This document shows, piece after piece, positions 14,108 to 22,491 of a stretch of 32,463 nucleotides of DNA (within the stretch, counting starts at the first letter, position 1; each line of letters starts with the position of its first letter). The stretch lies in the NCBI GenBank assembly GCA_017453725.1, contig JAFTEJ010000078.1:1-32463 (forward strand), in the 5' to 3' direction. The notes beneath the pieces were generated by a model. It had not been told where the DNA came from, did not search any database, and saw nothing but the letters and a program-made list of their open reading frames with translations. This stretch comes from Clostridia bacterium (GTDB taxonomy: Bacteria > Bacillota > Clostridia > Oscillospirales > RGIG8002). The position numbers and the translations under genes are program-made.

Positions 14108-15235
14108 TCACTCCGCCTTTTCAACTCCGCCGTCCGGCTTCTCCTCCTTGTGCTGAGGCGCGGGGACGCGGTGGCGTTTATCCTTTGTCTTAGCGAGGAA
14201 GCGGCGCTTACGCATATGCTTGAAGGCGCGCGTGGCAAACTCGGTGAACGCGTAGCCGAAGCGTCTGAACACGGCGTCGATCTCGCCGACGAACTCGACC
14301 AGCTCGCCGTTGAAGCCGCGCTTGAATCTGTAAAGCCCGTAAAGCGGGTTGCTCTCGTCCATATCGCCGGATACGCCGCGGAAATCATATACCGAAACGC
14401 CGCTCTCTATCGCCCAGCGGATCATCTCCCACTGCAGCAGATAGTTGGGCATTCTGTTGCGCTCCCTGTTCGAGGAAGCGCCGTAGAGATACCATACCTT
14501 GTCGGCGTATCTTATCGCGAGCGTGCCGGCGATCATTTCGCCGTCGTAGTAGGCGGCGTAAAGGCGGGCGTCCTCGCCGAGCGATCTCAGCAGGCGCTCG
14601 AAATACTCCTTCGAGCGGCATATGAATCCGTCGCGTTCGCCGGTGACCTTCATCAGCGCGTGGAACTGCGCGATCGCCTCCGAATCGCTGTTTACGATAC
14701 GGGTTTCGACGCCGTTCTTTATCGCGACCCGGACGTTATAGCGCGTCTTTGATGTGAAGTTCGCCATCACCTCTTCTTCCGTTTTGCCCTTTATATCCAT
14801 ACGGTAGACGAAGCGCGGCTGGGTGGTCTCGAAATTCTTTCCGCCCTTGACCTTCAGCTTCATCGCGGCGAGCGCCTTCTCAAACGGCTCAAAGCCGGCG
14901 CGTATATCAGGATCCATCCGCAGGCAGACGCTGCGGTGTTTCTTCGCGATGCGGCGGACGCCGTTGACTATATCGGTGAACGCGGCGGAATCGTCTTCGT
15001 CAAAAATCGGGCCGCGGGGCGCGTACATAAGCGTATACGGAGTCATAGGTATCTTGCGGACAAGGACGGATATTCCTCCGCGCACGCTTCCGTCTCCGTT
15101 GCGTGTGACGACGACCTCGCGTTTCCAGTCGCTTTTCAGCGCCGCCCACTCCGCGGACTGCATAAAATGTCCGCGCGGGTGGTTCCTGTTGAAGCGCTCG
15201 AATTCCGCGTAGTTCTCCGGTCTGAGTAATTCCAT
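14108..15235 (-). CDS. FemAB/FemX-family peptidoglycan branching transferase
   Basis: A 375-residue aminoacyl-tRNA-dependent transferase of the FemABX family, with two GNAT-like halves. The family segments are clear: HFMQSAEWAALKSDW at the N-terminus, MYAPRGPIFDE, TSKTRYNVRVAIKNGVE in the middle, and YLLQWEMIRWAIESGVSVYDFRGVSGD followed by NPLYGLYRFKRGFNGELVEFVGEID. The enzyme adds one or more amino acids to the stem-peptide lysine of lipid II or immature peptidoglycan, at the membrane's cytoplasmic face. The basic tail (KHMRKRRFLAKTKDKRHR) may help membrane or RNA contact. The long helical arm of some FemA proteins is missing, as in FemX. The racemase-like gene follows after 20 bp. AAGGAG precedes the start. 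Confidence 0.94.
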   Translation of the reverse strand: MELLRPENYAEFERFNRNHPRGHFMQSAEWAALKSDWKREVVVTRNGDGSVRGGISVLVRKIPMTPYTLMYAPRGPIFDEDDSAAFTDIVNGVRRIAKKHRSVCLRMDPDIRAGFEPFEKALAAMKLKVKGGKNFETTQPRFVYRMDIKGKTEEEVMANFTSKTRYNVRVAIKNGVETRIVNSDSEAIAQFHALMKVTGERDGFICRSKEYFERLLRSLGEDARLYAAYYDGEMIAGTLAIRYADKVWYLYGASSNRERNRMPNYLLQWEMIRWAIESGVSVYDFRGVSGDMDESNPLYGLYRFKRGFNGELVEFVGEIDAVFRRFGYAFTEFATRAFKHMRKRRFLAKTKDKRHRVPAPQHKEEKPDGGVEKAE

Positions 15236-15278
15236 TATATCTTTCTCCTTATGCTTTCCTCGCGACGGATCCGCCTTA

Positions 15279-18200
15279 TCAGGCGTCCAGCCCGACGGCC
15301 TTCCGGAGTATCCGGAGCGCGTCCGCGACGGTTATTTCGCCGTCGCCGTCCATGTCGCCCGTCGCAATGTCGAGCGTATCGGCGGTAACGAGCCCCGCCG
15401 CTATGCGAAGCGCCTTCAGCGCGTCGGCGGCGGTCACGTTCCCGTCGTTATTCATATCGCAGCGTGTGTATTCGCGCACGGTTATCATATTAGAAACGCT
15501 CGTCACGTTGCCGTCCGAGTCGACCGCGGAGTAGGTCACAGCGTATACGCCGTATTTGTCAAGCGCGGCCGTACCGCCGGAAAAGACGTCGATACCGTCC
15601 GGGTCGATGACTTCGACGGTAACGGCGAGCTCGCCGTCGGGGTTATCCTGCGCGGTAGCGGCGGGAAGCGTTATGACGCTGCCGATAAGCGCTTTTTTCG
15701 GCAGACTGCCGTTCACGGTAAGTTCCGGCGGTATCGCCGCGATAAGCGCGGCAAGCGCCGCCTCGGCGGCTTCCAGCTCCGCAAGCCGCGTTACGAAGCG
15801 CTCGCGAAGATCCGGGTCGAGCGCGTCGCAGGCTCCGCGGACGGCGGAAATCGCGGCGGCGTCCGCCAGCGTTATATTTTCCGCAGCGGGAAGCGCGGCT
15901 ATACGCGCGTCCACGCGCTCGAAGCTCGCGGTCGAGAAAAGGTCGAGCGAGGCCTCGCCGTAGTTCAGGCGCAGCTTGCAGCCGTCTACGCTCGCCGTCG
16001 CCATTCCGCTCGCCGCGGAGGCGAGGTTGACGTAAGCGGTTCCGGCACCGGTGAAGTAATCGACTCCGCCGAGGGTTACGGTCTCCGCCCCCGTTTCGCA
16101 GGAAACGGCGGCTCCTCCGGAGCTGAACACCGCGTCGACGCCGTACTGCGCGGCTACGGCGGAAATCTGCGCCGCAAGCGGCGAAGCCGACGCGTCGCCT
16201 GTAATCGGCGCGTTCAGCAGCAGGAAGTTCCAGTCGGAGCCGCTCGCGCCGAGCGTCTTCGTCAGCCAGCCGAGCTGCTTTGTATTCAGCGTTCCGTCGG
16301 CGGCGAGATCGTTGGAATTGAGCACCGCGAAGAGTGCGTTTTTGTATACGAACGAGTAGTAAACGCCGGTCGCGTGCCCGGCTCCAGACTGCTCGGAAAT
16401 GTTATACTTCGTCCACCAGACGTTGCTGTCGGACGGGCCCGCGGTCGGGACGGCGCGGACGTTATCGAAAACGCCGGACATCACCGAGAAGTAATCCTTC
16501 CAAGCCGCTTCTCCCGCCGCCTCCCCGCCGGTCGTCAGCAGGAAATCGGGCGCGGCGCTCCAGTACGCGGCGTTCCACGCGGAGCGCACCTCGCCCGCGC
16601 TTCCGCCGGGGGCGACCGCCGCGAAGGCGAAGCTCTCGTCCGCGGACGCGGTCTCGACCACGCAGGGACGCGACCATACGTCGCGGTTCTTGTCGCCGTA
16701 GCGCAGCCAGTACTTCGCGCCCGCCTTCAGCCCCGTGATGCGCAGCTTGTGGACGTACTTGCCGGTCTCGTCGCTGTAGGTCGTGCTGCCGGTGTAATTC
16801 TTCGTTTCGTTGGAATTGAAATCCGGGTAGGCGCTGCCGTAAGGCAGAAGCTGGACGTGCGTTTTCATATCCTCCGCCGTCTGCCACGTCACCGAAACGC
16901 GGGTCGCGCTGTCGCCGCCGAAGTTCGCGTTGAACTGCTCGAGCAGCGCCGAGTTATCGACGGAAACGTCGAACGAACGAGTAGGAGAATAGGAGTTGTA
17001 AAGGTCGGCGGTGCCGACGATATACCAACCGAGAGCGGAGGTAACGTTGCCCGTGTAAACGACCGCGGCTGTGCTGTTTTTCAGCCCCGTCTGCGTTTCG
17101 CCTATCTGCGAATTGAAGCGCACGCTCGGCACGAAGGAAGTCGTCTTGAGATACTTCACATTCGAATCCGAAATCACGCGGAAGCGCAGCTTCATCTCGC
17201 CTCCGGAGGCGTAATCGGCGATATTGAGTCCGTTTTTGCCGAGATTGAAGCTCACCTCGCCGGTAAAGCTCGTCTTTGCCGCGAAAGGCTCCCATTCGCC
17301 GGCGATACCGTTGTATACGCTCATCTCGATCCTGTTGCCGATAGCGGTCTCGCCGGTATAGTCGGCGCAGACCTTCCCGGTCTTTCCGGAAACGTCGATA
17401 CTGAAGGTCTGATAAAGCTCGCCGCCGGTTTCGGTCTCGGTCAGAAGGCCGCCGTCGACCTGAGCTCCCATAGTGCGCTCGCCGGCGGGAACAGCCTCTG
17501 CGATAGAGCCGCTCGTCACGTTCTCGCTCGCGGACGCTTTCAGTATCTCCGCGAGGCAGAACTTCGCGCTGTAGCGCGTGAACGAACCGGTCAGCTTCGC
17601 GGAAACCCGGTAGCCGCCGTCGACCTGAGAGACTTTCATATCCGAATACGCGGGCGCGGGCTTGCGAACCTCAAAGCGCAGGCTGGTCGTCGCGCTGTTG
17701 CCGGCGTTATCGGTGAGCGTATAGCTCATATTGTGGTAGCCGCCGGTGATGAAATCGTATTCCACCTCGTAAGGCGGGGTAATGCCGCGCCCGTCGAGCA
17801 CGGCGGTGACGGAGGCGACTCCGCAGCCGTCGTCGGTCGGGTTGAAGGTTATATCAAAGGTCTGGCCGTCGCTCAGAACGATGATGTCGTCGGGATAGAC
17901 CTCCATATCGTAGGCGGTGTATCTGCGGCCGAGCGCGTCGATCGCCTCCCAGCTTCTGATATACGGGGCGGTGTTGTCGAAAAGCACCGTCTTTTCCGCC
18001 GCCACAGCGCCGCCGACCGAGAAGACGAGAGTCTTGTTCCCGTCCGCGTATGCGGTCGTATCGATGACGAAGGAGCGGCGGTAGCGCCCGCCCGTGTGCG
18101 ATACCGTCCCGCCGGGGACGTCCGTTCCGTCGAGCGTCAGCGTCATTTCGCTGCCCGAGACCGAGAAGGTCTCGACCGTGAGCGTGCCGGCGGCGTAGCC

Positions 18201-18323
18201 GGTCTCGGCTATGTTCCAGCCGTTATCCTCGCCGGCCGCGGACGCGGGCAGCGCGAAGAGTCCCGCGCAGAGCAGCGCGGACAGGAGCAGTGCCGTTGTT
18301 TTTTTGAAGAAAGCGTTTTTCAT
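15279..18323 (-). CDS. Secreted purple-acid-phosphatase-like protein with dockerin end; likely pseudoenzyme
   Basis: A 1014-residue exported protein. Residues 1-29 form a signal peptide ending ASA. Residues about 30-225 hold Ig-like beta repeats. A large beta-rich middle region follows, then a purple-acid-phosphatase N-terminal Fn3 domain (about 462-560: TRVSVTWQTAEDMKTHVQLLPYG). A metallophosphoesterase-like domain spans about 565-790. It keeps the outline (APDFLLTTGGE, VYYSFVYKNALFAVLNSNDL, QLGWLTKTL) but lacks the metal ligands: the GDxQ site reads APGG, GDxxD reads GGEAAG, GNHD reads AGPSD, the LxH site reads LLNAP, and GHxH reads SGGAAV. An Ig-like domain (about 865-950) and a two-repeat dockerin end (DMNNDGNVTAADAL, DMDGDGEITVADAL) follow. 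It starts 6 bp after the autolysin gene. Confidence 0.88.
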   Translation of the reverse strand: MKNAFFKKTTALLLSALLCAGLFALPASAAGEDNGWNIAETGYAAGTLTVETFSVSGSEMTLTLDGTDVPGGTVSHTGGRYRRSFVIDTTAYADGNKTLVFSVGGAVAAEKTVLFDNTAPYIRSWEAIDALGRRYTAYDMEVYPDDIIVLSDGQTFDITFNPTDDGCGVASVTAVLDGRGITPPYEVEYDFITGGYHNMSYTLTDNAGNSATTSLRFEVRKPAPAYSDMKVSQVDGGYRVSAKLTGSFTRYSAKFCLAEILKASASENVTSGSIAEAVPAGERTMGAQVDGGLLTETETGGELYQTFSIDVSGKTGKVCADYTGETAIGNRIEMSVYNGIAGEWEPFAAKTSFTGEVSFNLGKNGLNIADYASGGEMKLRFRVISDSNVKYLKTTSFVPSVRFNSQIGETQTGLKNSTAAVVYTGNVTSALGWYIVGTADLYNSYSPTRSFDVSVDNSALLEQFNANFGGDSATRVSVTWQTAEDMKTHVQLLPYGSAYPDFNSNETKNYTGSTTYSDETGKYVHKLRITGLKAGAKYWLRYGDKNRDVWSRPCVVETASADESFAFAAVAPGGSAGEVRSAWNAAYWSAAPDFLLTTGGEAAGEAAWKDYFSVMSGVFDNVRAVPTAGPSDSNVWWTKYNISEQSGAGHATGVYYSFVYKNALFAVLNSNDLAADGTLNTKQLGWLTKTLGASGSDWNFLLLNAPITGDASASPLAAQISAVAAQYGVDAVFSSGGAAVSCETGAETVTLGGVDYFTGAGTAYVNLASAASGMATASVDGCKLRLNYGEASLDLFSTASFERVDARIAALPAAENITLADAAAISAVRGACDALDPDLRERFVTRLAELEAAEAALAALIAAIPPELTVNGSLPKKALIGSVITLPAATAQDNPDGELAVTVEVIDPDGIDVFSGGTAALDKYGVYAVTYSAVDSDGNVTSVSNMITVREYTRCDMNNDGNVTAADALKALRIAAGLVTADTLDIATGDMDGDGEITVADALRILRKAVGLDA

Positions 18324-18329
18324 AACATA

Positions 18330-20747
18330 TTACCTGAAATACTCGACGACCGCGCTCGCTATCGCGCCCGCGAGCTTGTCGGTGTTACCCGCCGCGGAAA
18401 GCCACGCGGCGTCGTTTTTGTTTGACAGGAATCCGCATTCGAGAAGTATCGACATAAAGTCGTGATTGCGGTAAACGAATACGTTTTTATATTTGCCGCC
18501 GCGGTTCTTCATACCGCTGACGTTGTGCATCGCGTCGCTGACCTTCTGCGCCAGCGCCTGATTGAAGCCGTAAAAATACAAAGCCTCCGTGCCGTTGCCG
18601 GACGTATCTTCATAATAGTTGTGGTGGACGCTGATAAGCAGATCCGGGTCGCAGGCGGCGATGAGCTCAAGCCGGTGAACGCGTTCGGTGTCTTTGTTCA
18701 CGCGCACCCCGTCGGAGAAATAGAACTGTTCCGTGCGCGTAACGTAAACCGTCGCGCCGAGCGCCTCAAGCTTCGTGCGGAGCGCAAGGGCGACCTTGAC
18801 GTTTTCCTCCGCCTCGGTCAGGCCGTTGCCGCTCGCGCCGGTGTCGTAGCCGCCGTGACCGGCGTCAAGACAGATAACGGCTCCGTCGAGGCGGCCGTTG
18901 GAGGCGTCGATCGGATTATGGAAGCGCAGCACAAGGTTGCCGTTTTTGTCATAGTAGGAATTATATCCGCAGAACATCCCCTTGCGCTTCAGCGTGAAGA
19001 CGTATTTGACCGAGCCGTCCGCCGCCGTGACGGAAGCGGAGGAGAAAAGCGGATTCGCGTCGGCGGTGACGGCGGGAGTTCCCGCCGCGTCGGTGAAGGT
19101 AACGCTGACGGAGGTGAAGCTCGAACAGGTCGCGTCCGTGGCGTCCGTGCTGCCGGAAAACAGCCCGTGCATAACCACCTTGAAGGGGGTCTTCTGCGTC
19201 GCCGCGACGGTGAAATAGGTGTATTTCCCATCGGTTTTGAGTTCGGCGGCGAGCAGGTCGTTGGTCAGTATGGCGACGCCGTTTTTCACTTCGGAATCCT
19301 TCTGATAAACGCGGTGTCCGCCGCGCAGGTTGAAGTATTTGAGCGTGCTGTCGCTCGAGCATACCGATTCGCCGGTTATATAATCCCTCGTGCCCGCCGG
19401 CAGCCAGAAATACTGCGGAAGGCTCGTGTCGCTGTCGTTCGGGGTAAGGCGGAAAGTCTCGTTTCTCGAATTTTTCAGAACCGCCGCTCTGCCGGTCGGA
19501 TATTCAAGCTGCGGAACGCTCTCGATCCGCGCCGCTTCGCGCAGGACGGTCAGCGCGTCCGAAACGGCGACTTTTCCGTCGCGGTCGACGTCCGAAAGGA
19601 TGAACTGCGCTCCGGACACTTCCGACAGCCGCGCCGCGCCGCGCAGCACGTTCAGGGCGTCGGCGACGGTGATCTCGCCATCGCGGTCATAGTCGCCCCA
19701 GCGTTCGGGCACGGCGGCGACGGAACGCGTTTCACGCGCCATGCACTCCGTGCAGACGCGGGTCTCCTCGCCCGCCGCTGTGTGCGTCGCGGGAACGGTC
19801 ACGCGCCATTCGGTCCAGAAATGCTCCGAGGTCGGGGGTATCTCCTGCGTTTCGCGTTCTCCGCAGGTCCGGCAGACGCGGTATTTGCTCCCCGGAGTGA
19901 ATTCCCCGGCGGGAACGGTGACCGTCCATCCGCTCCAGTCGTGCCCCGTCGCGGGCAGGATCTCGCGATGAGTTTCGCCGCAGTCCTCGGCGTGCGCGTT
20001 CAGCGCAAGCGCCTTTGTGTAGGCGGCGATTATCGAGCCGCCGTAATCGGGGTCGCTCGTCCAGTCGTTCGTGCCGAGCTCCTTCCACGACGGCTTGCTG
20101 CCGTGGACCATATAGTAAAAGCGCGGATCGACGACGACCTCGCCCTCCGGGAGCGCGTCGGCGGTCGCGTAAGCGTATATGTGCTGGATATGCGCGGTAA
20201 CGCCCAGCTCGGCGGTCTCAAAACGGCAGAGGCTGGCTTCGTCACCGAGCTTGCCGGTGATGCCGAGGCCGCAGAAGTTGTTATCCGTCGGCACGGCGTA
20301 AAGTCCCTCCGGGCGCGGCTCGTAAACTCGCACCCAGCCGCCTTCGCCGTCCGGCTCGAGGTAGCTCTGCGGACGATTGAATTTGAACCAGCCGGTCTCC
20401 TTTATCGCCTGCAGATACGCGAGGTCGCCGCGCAGACCGTATTTCGCACCGATGGTCAGATAGTAGTTTATCAGCTCCTCGATAGTGCAGGTCAGGCGCA
20501 TATTCGGAATCTGCTTTTCAGAATAGGCGTAGAGATCCTCCGCCGTCAGGACGCTTTTGCCGAGTATCATAAGCGGATCCTCGACGACGTAGCCGCCGAC
20601 GCAGACGTAGTCAACGTAGCCGTCCTTGGTGCAGGTCGGCTCGACGCGCCCCGTTTCGGCGTAGTTATGGTACGCCGACGCGGTCGCCGCAGGTATCATA
20701 GCCGCGGCAAACGCGCATATCAGTATGAACGATACAAGCTTTTTCAT
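18330..20747 (-). CDS. Secreted bifunctional autolysin: glucosaminidase-like, internal dockerin, amidase_3
   Basis: An 805-residue exported cell-wall hydrolase. A signal peptide (about 1-25) is followed by a TCTKDGYVDYVC segment and a glucosaminidase-type domain (about 75-250: LAYLQAIKETGWFKF, NNFCGLGITG, DPDYGGSIIAAY). Two TGHDWSGWTVTVPAG...CRTCGERE-like repeats with CxxC pairs follow (about 265-345), then an internal two-repeat dockerin (about 350-412: DYDRDGEITVADAL, DVDRDGKVAVSDAL). The C-terminus (about 620-805) is an N-acetylmuramoyl-L-alanine amidase of the amidase_3 family. Its zinc and catalytic residues are present: LDAGHGGYDTGASG, EAEENVK, SVHHNYY and LLECGFLSN. It should cut both glycan and stem peptide. 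A GGGAGG site precedes the start, and manA lies 49 bp upstream. Confidence 0.93.
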   Translation of the reverse strand: MKKLVSFILICAFAAAMIPAATASAYHNYAETGRVEPTCTKDGYVDYVCVGGYVVEDPLMILGKSVLTAEDLYAYSEKQIPNMRLTCTIEELINYYLTIGAKYGLRGDLAYLQAIKETGWFKFNRPQSYLEPDGEGGWVRVYEPRPEGLYAVPTDNNFCGLGITGKLGDEASLCRFETAELGVTAHIQHIYAYATADALPEGEVVVDPRFYYMVHGSKPSWKELGTNDWTSDPDYGGSIIAAYTKALALNAHAEDCGETHREILPATGHDWSGWTVTVPAGEFTPGSKYRVCRTCGERETQEIPPTSEHFWTEWRVTVPATHTAAGEETRVCTECMARETRSVAAVPERWGDYDRDGEITVADALNVLRGAARLSEVSGAQFILSDVDRDGKVAVSDALTVLREAARIESVPQLEYPTGRAAVLKNSRNETFRLTPNDSDTSLPQYFWLPAGTRDYITGESVCSSDSTLKYFNLRGGHRVYQKDSEVKNGVAILTNDLLAAELKTDGKYTYFTVAATQKTPFKVVMHGLFSGSTDATDATCSSFTSVSVTFTDAAGTPAVTADANPLFSSASVTAADGSVKYVFTLKRKGMFCGYNSYYDKNGNLVLRFHNPIDASNGRLDGAVICLDAGHGGYDTGASGNGLTEAEENVKVALALRTKLEALGATVYVTRTEQFYFSDGVRVNKDTERVHRLELIAACDPDLLISVHHNYYEDTSGNGTEALYFYGFNQALAQKVSDAMHNVSGMKNRGGKYKNVFVYRNHDFMSILLECGFLSNKNDAAWLSAAGNTDKLAGAIASAVVEYFR

Positions 20748-20796
20748 AGCGCCTCCCTTTGCTTTCGGGTATCCTGACGGATAGCCGGCGTTGCTG

Positions 20797-21819
20797 TTAT
20801 TTCACAACTCCTTCGATCTGCTCCGCGGTGAAGCCGGCGGCCGCGAGCCGCGCACGCTCCTCCGCGAGATCGGGAACGTAAGATCTGATATAGGTGACTT
20901 CGCCGGAAACGGCGTATTCGCCGAAGCCGGCCGGCATTATGAAGCTGTCTCCCGCCTTCGCGGCGCTGCCGGCGATCCTTCCCTCGCCCTCGAGGACGGT
21001 GAAGATACAGAAGCTGCCGGAGCCGCACTCAAACCGCGCTTCTCCGCTGACGCTCACGCGCTCGGCGGCGAAGTAGCGGCACATCGCGAGCATGGAAATC
21101 TTCGCGCCGCCGGCCGCGTATTCGAGCGGCTCGGTGCGCTCCTTCCCCTTGCTGGACGCGACGTCGGAGACCTTCACGCCCTTCTCGATATGGAGCTGGC
21201 GCGGGTTGCCGTTTTTATCCACCCTGTTCCAGTCGAACAGGCGGTAGGTTGTATCGGAATTCTGCTGGATCTCCGCTATGAGCAGCCCGTCGCATATCGC
21301 GTGGACTCTGCCGGCGGGGATGAAGAAGACGTCCCCCTTGCGGGCGTCTACGAAGTTGAGCAGCTCGTTGAGGCGGCCTTCTTTTATCGCGTCCGCGTAC
21401 TCCTCGCGGGTAACGTCGCGGTCGAAGCCGTAGATGAGCCGAGCGCCGGGCGCGGCGTCGAGTATGTACCACATCTCGGTCTTGCCAAGCTCGCCCTGCT
21501 CAAGCTCCGCGGCGTATGCGTCGTCGGGGTGTACCTGCACGGAGAGCTTGTCGTTGGCGTCGATGAACTTTATAAGCAGCGGGAATTTTTCCGCGCCCGC
21601 GTTGAGGGCGCCCATTCCGTTCATATCGCCGAGCGCCTCGGTTATCTTCATTCCGTCGTATCTGCCGCCGTCGACGAGGGAGCAGCCGTTTTTATGCTCG
21701 GCGGCCTCCCAGCTTTCGCCGGTGCGGTCGGAGGGTATCGGCTTGCCGTAAACGGTTCCGAGCTTGCCGCCGCCCCATATCATTTCTTTGAAAACGGGTT
21801 TGAGTTTGAGAAGTTCCAT
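20797..21819 (-). CDS. manA: Mannose-6-phosphate isomerase, class I
   Basis: A 340-residue cupin-type phosphomannose isomerase that interconverts mannose-6-phosphate and fructose-6-phosphate. Signatures seen: LKPVFKEMIWGGGKLGTVYGK at the N-terminus, GESWEAAEHKNG, the zinc site region KFIDANDKLSVQVHPDD, GKTEMWYILDAAPGARLIYGF, and DVFFIPAGRVHAIC followed by AEIQQNSDTTYRLFDWNR. Length matches the short Bacillota form. The start at 21819 follows AAAGGA. A strong promoter lies 25 bp upstream. It heads the minus-strand run that continues into the two secreted dockerin-type proteins, so mannose or cell-surface sugar metabolism may be co-expressed with wall hydrolysis; that link is inference. Confidence 0.94.
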   Translation of the reverse strand: MELLKLKPVFKEMIWGGGKLGTVYGKPIPSDRTGESWEAAEHKNGCSLVDGGRYDGMKITEALGDMNGMGALNAGAEKFPLLIKFIDANDKLSVQVHPDDAYAAELEQGELGKTEMWYILDAAPGARLIYGFDRDVTREEYADAIKEGRLNELLNFVDARKGDVFFIPAGRVHAICDGLLIAEIQQNSDTTYRLFDWNRVDKNGNPRQLHIEKGVKVSDVASSKGKERTEPLEYAAGGAKISMLAMCRYFAAERVSVSGEARFECGSGSFCIFTVLEGEGRIAGSAAKAGDSFIMPAGFGEYAVSGEVTYIRSYVPDLAEERARLAAAGFTAEQIEGVVK

Positions 21820-21843
21820 ATGACCATTCCTTTCTGATTTTAT

Positions 21844-21872
21844 ATTATACAGCATAACGCGCGTTTCGTCAA
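21844..21872 (-). promoter_or_regulatory. Strong SigA-type promoter of manA
   Basis: Minus strand -35 TTGACG (21872-21867), 17-bp spacer, -10 TATAAT (21849-21844). It is near consensus in all parts. No other convincing promoter was seen between here and femX, so it may drive the whole wall gene run. Confidence 0.88.
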
Positions 21873-21875
21873 TCA

Positions 21876-21905
21876 TTGTTTTAATCTTTTGCGCTTTTGC
21901 ATAAT
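21876..21905 (+). promoter_or_regulatory. Possible divergent promoter, plus strand
   Basis: -35 TTGTTT (21876-21881), 18-bp spacer, -10 CATAAT (21900-21905), back to back with the manA promoter. It is a weaker match, but it sits at the only strand switch in the window and 45 bp before the next plus-strand gene. Confidence 0.5.
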
Positions 21906-21949
21906 ATTTTTAAGAATGGGAGCGATTTCCCGGAAAGGTGTGGTTTTTT

Positions 21950-22375
21950 ATGGCCAAAAAATTCAACGGAGTCGTCAAATACGCGGCGCTTTTTATCGCG
22001 GTCTTTCTTATCGCGCTGCTGTTTTTCGCGCTGATATTCGGGATAATTTTCCCCTCGAAGGCGCTCACGGAGGGACCGGTCTCGCCGTATTACTCCGCGC
22101 GGCGGTCGGCGCCGGAGAAGGCCGCCGTCGCCGCGGAGGAGCCGGAGCTTTCAACGCTGATATCCGTCTTTGACAAAATGACGGCTTCCGAAAAAATGCG
22201 GCTCTATTCCCTCTTCTCATCAAAGGTGACGGAGGAGGAACTCGAGGGGCTTATCGCGATGGCGTCCGACGGCGTCACGGAGGAGGAACGCGCGTATTTC
22301 AACGCGCTCGCCGCCGAAAGGCTGACCGCAGAGGAGCTCGGCGAGCTTTATTCCGTTTACGAAAAGTACGCTTAA
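21950..22375 (+). CDS. Small single-pass membrane protein, unknown
   Basis: A 141-residue protein not assigned to a family. A basic N-terminus (MAKKFNGVVKY) leads into one strongly hydrophobic helix at about residues 12-35 (ALFIAVFLIALLFFALIFGIIF). A short Pro/Ala/Glu linker follows, then two or three acidic amphipathic helices with repeated S/T-EEEL or TEEERA-type caps. The predicted topology is N-in with the helical part outside, or anchored inside if the orientation is reversed. The start at 21950 is preferred over a GTG at 21938, which lies within the GGAAAGG ribosome site. It has its own likely promoter and is followed by a separate copA promoter. Codon use matches its neighbours. Confidence 0.8.
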   Translation: MAKKFNGVVKYAALFIAVFLIALLFFALIFGIIFPSKALTEGPVSPYYSARRSAPEKAAVAAEEPELSTLISVFDKMTASEKMRLYSLFSSKVTEEELEGLIAMASDGVTEEERAYFNALAAERLTAEELGELYSVYEKYA

Positions 22376-22412
22376 CCGCAAACGGCGCGGCGACATATTT
22401 TTCATATTATGG

Positions 22413-22440
22413 TTGAATTTTCCCGATTTTCGGTTATAAT
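22413..22440 (+). promoter_or_regulatory. Promoter of copA
   Basis: -35 TTGAAT (22413-22418), 16-bp spacer, -10 TATAAT (22435-22440). It sits about 50 bp upstream of the copA start. No CsoR/CopY-type operator was recognised beside it. Confidence 0.75.
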
Positions 22441-22457
22441 ATACTTTGTATAAGATT

Positions 22458-22471
22458 GCGACTTCGGTCGC
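22458..22471 (+). other. UUCG-capped hairpin in the copA leader
   Basis: GCGAC-TTCG-GTCGC forms a perfect 5-bp stem with a UUCG tetraloop close to the predicted 5' end of the copA transcript. There is no T run after it, so termination is unlikely. It may protect the mRNA 5' end or tune translation. Confidence 0.6.
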
Positions 22472-22491
22472 TTACCCGGAAGTGAACGCAT

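Noticed and set aside
16374-18425. Long plus-strand frame (683 codons) opposite the phosphatase-like gene
   Set aside because: It is low-complexity Arg/Val/Ala sequence with no recognisable motif; the minus strand carries a signal peptide, Fn3, Ig and dockerin domains.
18462-20777. Long open frame on the plus strand (771 codons) opposite the autolysin
   Set aside because: It is rich in Arg, Ala and Val without domains, has no ribosome site, and mirrors the codon bias of a clear amidase gene with signal peptide on the other strand.
20748-20796. Terminator between manA and the autolysin gene
   Set aside because: An imperfect hairpin (GGCTATCC/GGATACCC) exists but has a mismatch and no T run, so read-through is expected.
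21840-21960. Replication origin at the strand switch
   Set aside because: No DnaA-box-like TTATCCACA sequence, no dnaA or dnaN, and the AT-rich part is explained by two back-to-back promoters.
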